From the NCBI GenBank assembly GCA_030612725.1, contig JAUWNJ010000008.1, forward strand, positions 1 through 64,000: a stretch of DNA of 64,000 bases. Direction: 5' to 3'. Positions 43,493-50,085 of this stretch are shown here, in pieces. The notes below the pieces were generated by a model that did no database searches, was not told where the DNA came from, and was given only the letters and a program-made list of their open reading frames with translations. Both the position numbers and the translations under genes were made by a program. The stretch comes from Planctomycetales bacterium (GTDB taxonomy: Bacteria; Planctomycetota; Phycisphaerae; SM23-33). The stretch's first letter is position 1, and the number at the start of each line of letters is the position of its first letter.

Positions 43493-43876
43493 CTATGTCG
43501 GATCCGTCTCCACATGTTTCGTATGGACCCGCAGCGTCTTGCGGTACGGATCGCTGTACCGCCACACCGGTTCGCTGCCCGGGGCCATTACCTCATAGAC
43601 GTAGGTCTTCCCGTCATCAGCCTCTCTGATGCGGTCGCCGCGTTGAGGCATCGCCGCAACGCCGCCCAGCACCAGGTCGGCGGCCAATATGAGAAAATCC
43701 CTGCTCTCAGTCCGTTCAATTACGCCGTAATCGCTCTCGACCTCGAACTCGCCACGCCCGATTGTCGCATTCACCTCGACCGAATCTTCGCCCCGCCGGT
43801 AAGTTACAGTGGTCGAGCAATGCTTTTTCCGCTGCTCTTCCAGCCAGTCGGAGCCGGTTTTTAATAAATCAGCCAT
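43493..43876 (-). CDS. Probable head-tail joining protein
   Basis: 127 residues from ATG 43876; the frame to 43909 runs into an AATTG repeat. ADLLKTGSDWLEEQRKKHCS opens it and beta strands follow (GKTYVYEVMAPGSEPVWRY). Proteins of this pattern occur at the head-closure position in phages of this group. Assignment by order and pattern. Confidence 0.65.
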   Translation of the reverse strand: MADLLKTGSDWLEEQRKKHCSTTVTYRRGEDSVEVNATIGRGEFEVESDYGVIERTESRDFLILAADLVLGGVAAMPQRGDRIREADDGKTYVYEVMAPGSEPVWRYSDPYRKTLRVHTKHVETDPT

Positions 43877-43917
43877 CCCAATTTCCAATTGACAATTGCC
43901 AATTGCCAATTGGCAAT
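43874..43917. repeat. AATTGGCAA-word repeat, copy 1
   Basis: Tandem and inverted AATTGCCAATTGG words fill the gap between two phage genes. A relative lies at 49178-49215. Confidence 0.65.
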
Positions 43918-44618
43918 CAGACTGTGCTCAGTGCCACGCCGTCATTGCTGACGATGCGCCACGCGAGGGCCGCGCCGTTCTCGATTGCGGCAAGCAGCAG
44001 ATGGTCGCCTGCGTCGGCGAACGTCAGCGTGTTGTTGCCGGTCTGGTTGGCACCGGACGCTACGGTGATAACGCAGTCGCCACCGTCGGTCTTAAAGCCG
44101 AGGCTGAGCATATCCCCGGCCCTGTCCGGGATGGCCAGCGTTCGAGTTTCGGCCCCGCCGGTCACCAGTGGGCACGTTCCACTTCGGGTTACTGCAATCG
44201 CGCCCGCGTCGCCGGGGTCGGCGATGGCGTTGGCCAGGCCCGCGTTGACCGTATCGGTCTCGCGGAGCTCGAAGCGGACGGTCTCGTCGGCCAGAGCGGC
44301 GTCTGCGACGGCGCGACCGGCGTAGTTGTTGCCGGTAGCGGTCGTGGTAAGCGCACCGGTACCCGCTGAACCGCCCTGCGGATCGCCGTTGTCGTCCCAG
44401 TAAATCGCGTCGCCGTCGGTGATAGTCCCGTTGGCCTTGACGCCGTCGAAGATGCCTGCGGTCGCCAGTGCGCCCAGAACGCCCGAAGTGATGTCCTTCT
44501 TGGCGATTCCGATGGTGTTGCCGCGAACGATTATGTCGCCGGCGGTAACGTCTGCGCCGGGCGTATAGTCAATCGCCAGCCCGTCATGTACGAAAGATGC
44601 TTGATAGTCCTGTGCCAT
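43917..44618 (-). CDS. DUF2190-type capsid decoration protein
   Basis: 233 residues from ATG 44618 (CAAGGAGAAAAGAC upstream). Residues 10-110 match DUF2190/COG5471 proteins found beside phage capsid genes: DYTPGADVTAGDIIVRGNTI, GIAKKDITSGVLGALATAGI and GDAIYWDDN. The remaining half is beta-rich and may form a spike. Probably cements the capsid lattice. Confidence 0.75.
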   Translation of the reverse strand: MAQDYQASFVHDGLAIDYTPGADVTAGDIIVRGNTIGIAKKDITSGVLGALATAGIFDGVKANGTITDGDAIYWDDNGDPQGGSAGTGALTTTATGNNYAGRAVADAALADETVRFELRETDTVNAGLANAIADPGDAGAIAVTRSGTCPLVTGGAETRTLAIPDRAGDMLSLGFKTDGGDCVITVASGANQTGNNTLTFADAGDHLLLAAIENGAALAWRIVSNDGVALSTV

Positions 44619-44697
44619 GTCTTTTCTCCTTGAGTCCACGGATTACGCAGATTACACGGATTCAGAAATCCGCAATCCGCAATCCGCTTTTCCGCAA

Positions 44698-45030
44698 TTA
44701 TAGGTCTATTACCGCCACCTCGATGTCGCCGTGGGAAGAATAGGTCAATGCGACCTTGTCGTCATTGTCGTTATAGATATTCTTCGGGAACGGGCCGAGC
44801 AGTTGGCGCGTGCCCTTTACGACTGCGATTTCCTTTTCGGCGACAGCCTCGCCATCGACCGTCAGCGGTGTGGCGACAGTCAGTGTAATGTCGGCCCCGG
44901 CACCGTTTGTGTGCTCGATGACGAGCAGTTTCTTACCGTCGTTGACGAAGTCGTCTCCGCCGGCTTCCGCAGCTACGCCTGTCAGTAAGTTCGCCGACCT
45001 CGCGGCCTTTACAGCAGTCAATGTTGCCAT
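44698..45030 (-). CDS. Small head decoration-like protein
   Basis: 110 residues from ATG 45030 (GGAGCGAAGCA upstream). ATLTAVKAARSANLLTGVAA and beta strands ending in DIEVAVIDL. It lies between the capsid and DUF2190 genes, where small head proteins are usual. No specific family assigned. Confidence 0.65.
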   Translation of the reverse strand: MATLTAVKAARSANLLTGVAAEAGGDDFVNDGKKLLVIEHTNGAGADITLTVATPLTVDGEAVAEKEIAVVKGTRQLLGPFPKNIYNDNDDKVALTYSSHGDIEVAVIDL

Positions 45031-45079
45031 TGCTTCGCTCCTATAAGCCCCACGCACTGCGGGGGGATTCTGTTGTCAT

Positions 45080-45098
45080 CCCCCGGCAGTGCCGGGGG
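45080..45098. repeat. CCCCCGGCA hairpin in phage leader, copy 2
   Basis: CCCCCGGCAGTGCCGGGGG between the capsid stop and the decoration gene start, followed at 45109 by the AGTCCC-type word series. Confidence 0.75.
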
Positions 45099-45141
45099 CT
45101 TGTTGCCTGGTCCCTAATACCAAGTGCCAAGTGCCTGTCTG

Positions 45142-47262
45142 TTATGCTTCACCCTTCATCTTGACGCCGGCTCGGTGTTCCTGTTTTGCCACGCCGAAAT
45201 CAAAGTAGCCTCGGAGCTGGATGCCCAGCGTGTTGAAGTTGGCGAGCGCCTGCTCGACTGTGGGTTCCTGTTGTCCATTGAGGAACACGGCCTCGATGAC
45301 GGCCAGGTCCGCCGGGTCGGCCAGCAGGTGCCACGCCTTGGCGCTGTTGCCGCTGATGTTCGCGTCGGAGAGGTACCGGCTCATCACCACGTCGAATTTT
45401 CCGGCGTGGGGGTTGTCGGACGGCTTGGCCTTGTTGGCGGTAGTCGTCTCGTTGACCTTCAGGCTGCTCATCAACCGAGTTCCCGTCACGTCCAGCGCCG
45501 CGGGAACCAGCAGTTTCCGAGGCGTTACCGCTACGGGATGACCGTCTGCGTCAACCTGTTCAAGGAAGAGCAGTATGGCGGCCGTCAGTGCGTCGATGCT
45601 CAGTGCGGTCGTCGAGCCGGAGGCGTAGTTCTTGTTGGCGGTCTTGAAGAACGCGGCGTTGTCCATGAAGGCCGTCCAGAAGACCTTGTTGAATTTCAGT
45701 GCTCCGCCGCGCCCGATACGTTTGGGCATGACTGTTATCGCGCCGAGGTCGTCGTTGATCTGGTCCTGGCGGGTGATTACGAACATCTTGCCGTAGGTTT
45801 TCGCCTGGTTGGTGAAGGACTCTTCGCCGACGGTCCCGTGCTTCAATTCGCCGTCGGGTCCGACCTCTTCGTACTCCATACCGCTGGTCATGCGATACGA
45901 AGTGATCGTCTTGAAATCCTTGACCGGGCGGATCGAGGCGATTTCCCTCCAGGCCTGCTCGACGCTCATGAATCCGTCCAGGAGGAACTTGTTGGCCACG
46001 TTGGAGAGGATGCCCGGCAGGCTTATTGAGCTGAATGCGGCCTGGAGGACGCCCTCGTGGTCCTGCTGGAACGACCGCCCGGTATATCCGCCCGCCCAGG
46101 CTGCTTCGAGGAGCAGTTGCTGGAGGCCGATACCATGCCGGAAGGTTTTGTCCGCGGCTTCGACCACCTGCTCGCCGTGTGTTTTGAGCAGTTCGTCGCC
46201 CCGGATTCCGCCGCTCATCAGGACAGCGGCCTCGAGCACCTGCGGTCCGCTCTCGCGGTCGCCGTCGTGGATGGCCGGTCCGGTCGGACGGGACGCCCGC
46301 AGGACTTCCAGTTCGCACTTGTTCACGTCCCAACCTTCTTCGACGGCCTTGGCCTCGATGTCGGCGTGTTTTCCGGTGGCGCATATCTTGCTGATCGCCG
46401 CGATGCGTTTCAGCTCGGCAGCCGTATTCGCTCGTGTCTGGGCGACCGGATCGGTCTGGTCGCCGGTGGCCTCGACCTTTGCCGGAGGATCGGTCTGATC
46501 GCCGGAGGCCTCGACCTTCTTCGCCGGTTTCTTTTCCGGTTCGGGTTTCTCAGCCGCTGCGGCTGCGGCGATCTCGGCGTCGTAGGCCGCCTTGAGGAAT
46601 TTTTCCTGTCCGGCTTTCAGTTTTTCGGGATCGAACTCTTTCGCTTCGAGCCACTTCTTGAATTTCGGGTCCATATCGTTCTCCTTGTTCTCATCCGCCG
46701 ACGCAGAGACCTTTGCGGACGTCTTGTCGTCGGCTCCAATTGCCACAAATGAAATCTCGCCTAACGTCGCCTTGCGGACGATATAGACGGGTCCTTTGAA
46801 TGTTTGCCCGTTGGCGTCGGCCTTCTGGTCGGAATCGACGAATTCGGCCTTGATGTCCCGCGCGCCGATGGAGGCTTGCCAGGGGAAGCCGTTTTTCGAT
46901 GTCCCGACGACCTCGGTCGCCGCGTCGCAAGTGCCGGAAACCACGCCGGAGACGCGGAGCTTGGTCGCTTCGACTTCGATCTCCGTTGTGTGCCCGACCA
47001 CCTTGTTCGGGTCGTGATCCTTGAGGATGGGGCTGGAGCGCTTGGGGATTTTCAGACCCGTCAGTTCCACGACTACCGGATACGCCCAATACCGAATTTG
47101 CATCAGCCCGCCCGTGTAGGCGAGCATCTTGAAGGTCGGAAGTTTATCTTCGCCGGCGGCCGCTGCAATCTCGACGTCGCCTGGGGAAGTCAGAAACTCC
47201 ATCTCGGCGGGTGTTCCCGCCGCCTGCAGTGATGCGGGATGATTATCTATCTTCGAGCGCAT
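45142..47262 (-). CDS. Fused prohead protease and major capsid protein
   Basis: 706 residues. Residues 25-195 resemble phage prohead proteases (PVVVELTGLKIPKRSSPILK, GEISFVAIGADDKTSAKVSA). Residues 200-330 are a helical scaffold-like region with a duplicated KVEA(S/T)GDQTDP unit. Residues 340-706 are a capsid protein of the Mu gpT-like group (AWAGGYTGRSFQQDHEGVLQ, MPKRIGRGGALKFNKVFWTA). Met197 is preceded by AAGGAGAACGAT, an internal ribosome-binding site that would yield scaffold plus capsid alone. Start overlaps the portal stop by 20 bp. Confidence 0.88.
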   Translation of the reverse strand: MRSKIDNHPASLQAAGTPAEMEFLTSPGDVEIAAAAGEDKLPTFKMLAYTGGLMQIRYWAYPVVVELTGLKIPKRSSPILKDHDPNKVVGHTTEIEVEATKLRVSGVVSGTCDAATEVVGTSKNGFPWQASIGARDIKAEFVDSDQKADANGQTFKGPVYIVRKATLGEISFVAIGADDKTSAKVSASADENKENDMDPKFKKWLEAKEFDPEKLKAGQEKFLKAAYDAEIAAAAAAEKPEPEKKPAKKVEASGDQTDPPAKVEATGDQTDPVAQTRANTAAELKRIAAISKICATGKHADIEAKAVEEGWDVNKCELEVLRASRPTGPAIHDGDRESGPQVLEAAVLMSGGIRGDELLKTHGEQVVEAADKTFRHGIGLQQLLLEAAWAGGYTGRSFQQDHEGVLQAAFSSISLPGILSNVANKFLLDGFMSVEQAWREIASIRPVKDFKTITSYRMTSGMEYEEVGPDGELKHGTVGEESFTNQAKTYGKMFVITRQDQINDDLGAITVMPKRIGRGGALKFNKVFWTAFMDNAAFFKTANKNYASGSTTALSIDALTAAILLFLEQVDADGHPVAVTPRKLLVPAALDVTGTRLMSSLKVNETTTANKAKPSDNPHAGKFDVVMSRYLSDANISGNSAKAWHLLADPADLAVIEAVFLNGQQEPTVEQALANFNTLGIQLRGYFDFGVAKQEHRAGVKMKGEA
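46672..46685 (-). promoter_or_regulatory. Internal ribosome-binding site in the capsid fusion gene
   Basis: On the minus strand AAGGAGAACGATATG places a full Shine-Dalgarno 6 nt before an in-frame ATG (46674). The product would be 510 residues, lacking the protease. Lambda uses a comparable internal start for its Nu3 scaffold inside gene C. Confidence 0.65.
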
Positions 47263-48760
47263 CGGCTACCTCCTCTGCGATTTCTGCGACGGATGCCGCG
47301 GCATTCGCGGTCTTCGGCTGCGGTATGCCCAGCTCAGTGCACATTTTTATTTCCTTGGCTCGCTGACGAAGTTCCTGTTCCCAATCCATCCCCTTCTTTG
47401 CGTACACAGCGGCCAGTGTGGTCGATGTATTTTTGAGGTCTATGTCCTGCGCCGAAGCCTCCTTACGCGGATCGACGTGCTCGTGCCCGTCCCAGAACCA
47501 CTGGTGCGGCAGGTCGCCACCCAGAAGTCTCGCCGGCAGCGGCAGCAGGTCGGTAACGAGAATGGCCTCGGACATCCACGCCGACAGGATACGGTCAGGT
47601 GCAATCGCCTCCAGCTCGCTCCGCTCCACCCCGTTAGATTTGAAATAGGTCTGATGGTCGAGCCGACCGGAGGCGTAGTTGTATTCGGACGAATCACCCA
47701 TGGCGATGTTTCGCGGCATGTTCAGGCAGCGGGCGATCTCGTTGATCATCGCCTTGCGGAATGGCTCGAAGACCTCGCCGGGATGCTCGGCCTTCATTTG
47801 TGAAGGTTCCCAACCCTCAGGACTGAACATGATGGTATTCCGCGCCATCTCCATCGTTACCCACGGCTCGACCTCTGCGGCGTCGCCGCCGGCCGGAGCG
47901 GTGGTCTTCATGATGATTGCCAGCTCGGCAGCCGTCTCGGCAGCCGTCAGCGTCGCCATCGTGTATCGCCTCAGAAGCGCGAACAAGGGAAGCGCGGGCA
48001 TGATGTCGGGCAGGCCGCGTCTCTGCTCGGGCCGGTCCGTCCGGAACCAGTGCAGCATGTCGCGGGCCGGAACGTCGTCTTTCTCGCCGATGGCGGTGGT
48101 ATAGACGATTCCGCCCGGATGATTTTTGAGGACGTGGTACGTGGCCGGATTGCCGAATGCGTCGAACATAATCCCATCGACTGCGTTGCCGGGCTTGCCG
48201 TCGGTTTGCTTGCCGAGCAGTCCGTAGCCCGGCGTGGTTACGCGGTCGGCCTCGACGAGTCGTAAGTCCAGTTTGACAGGACTGTTGAGGTTGGGATTGG
48301 TCTGGAGGATTGCGAAGGCCTCGCCGTCGGTGGCGCGGGCCATACGCATCGTGCGGAGTTTGCTTGCCAGGTGAACCGTTCGCGCCCAGTTGCTGAATGC
48401 CTGCTCGATGACGCGATTGAGATTGGCGTCGTCAGTGAGCATCTGGAGGCGCGGGCCGGTGCCGATAAGGTCGTTGGCCAGCGTCAGGACGATACCGCGT
48501 GCGATTGAGTTATTCGCCACTTCGTAGCGGGCACGGCTGCGGACAATCTTGCGAACGGTCGGAGACGCCGCGGCGTCGGCGCTGAGGTAGTCGGCTTCGG
48601 CCCAGTGGCGTCGGTTCTCGTCGGTGGTCTGGGCGGCGTCGTACCTGCCGCGAACCATCTGCGCTCGCGGCAACTCGGAGGTGGTCCTTACCAGCCGTGG
48701 CCGAGTCGGTCGCTGTGGAGCAGCGATGCAAAGCGAATTGAACGCCGATTGATTGCTCAT
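47243..48760 (-). CDS. Lambda-type portal protein
   Basis: 505 residues; ATG 48760 overlaps the previous stop by four bases. Signature of the lambda portal family: SRARYEVANNSIARGIVLTL, ANDLIGTGPRLQ, ATDGEAFAILQTNPNL and DRVTTPGYG, with LNMPRNIAMGDSSEYNYASG late in the protein. Forms the ring through which DNA enters the head and binds the terminase. Full length. Confidence 0.93.
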   Translation of the reverse strand: MSNQSAFNSLCIAAPQRPTRPRLVRTTSELPRAQMVRGRYDAAQTTDENRRHWAEADYLSADAAASPTVRKIVRSRARYEVANNSIARGIVLTLANDLIGTGPRLQMLTDDANLNRVIEQAFSNWARTVHLASKLRTMRMARATDGEAFAILQTNPNLNSPVKLDLRLVEADRVTTPGYGLLGKQTDGKPGNAVDGIMFDAFGNPATYHVLKNHPGGIVYTTAIGEKDDVPARDMLHWFRTDRPEQRRGLPDIMPALPLFALLRRYTMATLTAAETAAELAIIMKTTAPAGGDAAEVEPWVTMEMARNTIMFSPEGWEPSQMKAEHPGEVFEPFRKAMINEIARCLNMPRNIAMGDSSEYNYASGRLDHQTYFKSNGVERSELEAIAPDRILSAWMSEAILVTDLLPLPARLLGGDLPHQWFWDGHEHVDPRKEASAQDIDLKNTSTTLAAVYAKKGMDWEQELRQRAKEIKMCTELGIPQPKTANAAASVAEIAEEVADALEDR

Positions 48761-48963
48761 ACAGCTCCAGGTGGAACAAGTGTTCCGAATCGCACACCGA
48801 ATGTCTTTTTGGTCTTGTCGGAAACCGCTTCGGTGGCCGCGATGTGCTTGTCGGCGGCTATCTGGTCGACCAGCGAGTGCTGGCGGATCGAGCCGGAATC
48901 GCCGCGGACCTCTGAAGGCCCCGAAGCGTTGTCGATAATTGCCTGTTTCAGTTCATCAGTCAT
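48757..48963 (-). CDS. gpW-sized head-tail joining candidate
   Basis: 68 residues (DELKQAIIDNASGPSEVRGD, then KTKKTFGVRFGTLVPPGAV), the same length as lambda gpW and in the same place between terminase and portal genes. Sequence similarity to gpW itself is not evident. Coupled to the portal by ATGA. Confidence 0.65.
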   Translation of the reverse strand: MTDELKQAIIDNASGPSEVRGDSGSIRQHSLVDQIAADKHIAATEAVSDKTKKTFGVRFGTLVPPGAV

Positions 48964-48967
48964 GCTC

Positions 48968-49010
48968 GTAGCCGGTAGTCCGTAGCCAGTAGCCGGTAAT
49001 GCGTAGCATC
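48968..49010. repeat. TAGCCGGTAG-word repeat
   Basis: Words TAGCCGGTAGTCCGTAGCC and GTAGCCGGTAATGCG, resembling the string before lon at 5052-5090, then a short palindrome GCGTAGCATCACTACGC. Confidence 0.6.
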
Positions 49011-49021
49011 ACTACGCGTAA

Positions 49022-49059
49022 AAAAGAGGCCGCACGGGTGCACGGCCCCGTACGGCCAA
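49022..49059 (-). terminator. GGCCGTACGGGG hairpin before the gpW/portal unit
   Basis: Minus strand GGCCGTACGGG-gccgtgca-CCCGTGCGGCC, a perfect stem with one wobble, followed by TCTTTTTT. It is the second of three such hairpins. The surrounding gap 48964-49243 has no gene. Confidence 0.7.
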
Positions 49060-49177
49060 CGGATTGAAGAGTCAACTCTTCGTCCACATGAAACAATCGG
49101 ACAGAGGTGAAGTGAATTACAGAAAAAAAACGCCAAAGGTCTACCGGTAGACATTTGCGCTATACAGGTAGACCTTT

Positions 49178-49215
49178 CAATTGCCGATTCTCAATTGGCA
49201 ATTGCCAATTGAGAA
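49178..49215. repeat. AATTGGCAA-word repeat, copy 2
   Basis: Inverted and tandem CAATTGGCAATTGCCAATTG words, related to 43874-43917. Confidence 0.65.
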
Positions 49216-49243
49216 TTGAATTACAGCAGATCGCGGACTTGGT

Positions 49244-49468
49244 TCATTTCTCCTCTGCCTCCTCTGTATTCTCTCCTTCGTCAGATTCAAAAACTTCATG
49301 CATCGAATTCCAGCAATCGTCGCAAAAATAACCCTCAGTGATTAAATAATCCGCATTTTCGCATTGTGCGCTGTAAGCTTCAATTTCTCTGCTGATTAAC
49401 TCTTTCCAACTGACCCCCGGTAATACAAGCCCACAAGATTCGCACTGTCGGTTATCGCTTTTCGTCAT
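49244..49468 (-). CDS. Small zinc-binding phage protein
   Basis: 74 residues with paired cysteines QCESCG and CDDCW separated by about 40 residues, and an acidic tail (ESDEGENTEEAEEK). Likely a zinc finger that interacts with protein or nucleic acid. Function unknown. Confidence 0.65.
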   Translation of the reverse strand: MTKSDNRQCESCGLVLPGVSWKELISREIEAYSAQCENADYLITEGYFCDDCWNSMHEVFESDEGENTEEAEEK

Positions 49469-49485
49469 TTGTACCTCTTGATAGA

Positions 49486-49797
49486 TTATTGGTTTTTCTC
49501 TGCGTTCTCTGTAACTCTGCGGCCAGCCTGTTCGAAGAATTCCCGTACCCGCTCGGCGTCGGCGGCCTTGATGCCGAAAAACGGCACGTCGGCGTGGCCG
49601 AAATCGTCGTCGCCGCGACGGACGTAGATGTCATCGAGGACCTGGGCGATCACCAGGACGGCGCGGCGGACCTTCGCGCGAGCCTTCGGCCCGCGATTGC
49701 CCAACAATCCGTCGGCCAGTTCATCCACCGACAACCCATTCGGCTCGATTGGCAGATTCTCCAGAATCTGCAACTCAAAATCACTGAGCGTATCCAT
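49486..49797 (-). CDS. Small winged-helix-like phage protein
   Basis: 103 residues from ATG 49797, directly preceded by GAAGCGAAGCGAC. DFELQILENLPIEPNGLSVD and ELADGLLGNRGPKARAKVRR suggest a helix-turn-helix fold. Lies between terminase and portal genes; perhaps a packaging accessory or regulator. Confidence 0.65.
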   Translation of the reverse strand: MDTLSDFELQILENLPIEPNGLSVDELADGLLGNRGPKARAKVRRAVLVIAQVLDDIYVRRGDDDFGHADVPFFGIKAADAERVREFFEQAGRRVTENAEKNQ

Positions 49798-49811
49798 GTC
49801 GCTTCGCTTCA

Positions 49812-49865
49812 GGGACTTGGCTGTTGTTTTCTGTTGCCTAATCCCCAGTCCCTAGTCCCAAGTCC
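49812..49865. repeat. AGTCCC-word palindrome, copy 3
   Basis: AGGGACTTGGCTG, a T-rich centre, then inverted CCCCAGTCCCTAGTCCCAAG words. The zinc-ribbon gene at 49838 ends inside it. Confidence 0.75.
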
Positions 49866-50053
49866 CTTTCCTTTTCTATCGTCGTTAGCCGCAGACCGCA
49901 ATGGCGGCACTCGCGCCTGCGGAGAATTTGTCCGTCGGACTTCTTGCGCGTATAGATCACCCGAAAATGCCGGCAGCCGCATTCGCGGCATTCCAATCCA
50001 GCAGAAGGCTCCACGCCCGGCGTGATGTGTCCTGTATATTTCTTGCGAGCCAA
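49838..50053 (-). CDS. Zinc-ribbon protein whose end is repeat-encoded
   Basis: 71 residues with CRECGCRHFRVIYTRKKSDG and RRRECRHCGLRLTTIEK, a four-cysteine ribbon like that of NrdR-type or phage DNA-binding proteins. The last nine residues (RDLGLGTGD) are translated from the AGTCCC repeat, so the repeat has replaced the original stop. Function unknown; may act at packaging or in late gene control. Confidence 0.7.
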   Translation of the reverse strand: MARKKYTGHITPGVEPSAGLECRECGCRHFRVIYTRKKSDGQILRRRECRHCGLRLTTIEKERDLGLGTGD

Positions 50054-50085
50054 GTCCCTAATCCCTAATCCCTAGTCCCTATCTT
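50052..50085. repeat. AGTCCC-word half element
   Basis: CAAGTCCCTAATCCCTAATC series on one side only, between the terminase stop and the zinc-ribbon start. It probably pairs with no local arm, or with copy 3. Confidence 0.6.

Noticed and set aside
45124-46029. Long rightward open frame opposite the capsid gene (also 45560-46498 frames)
   Set aside because: It is a reading shadow of the GC-rich capsid gene: no ribosome-binding site, composition like an antisense frame, and the capsid frame is certain.
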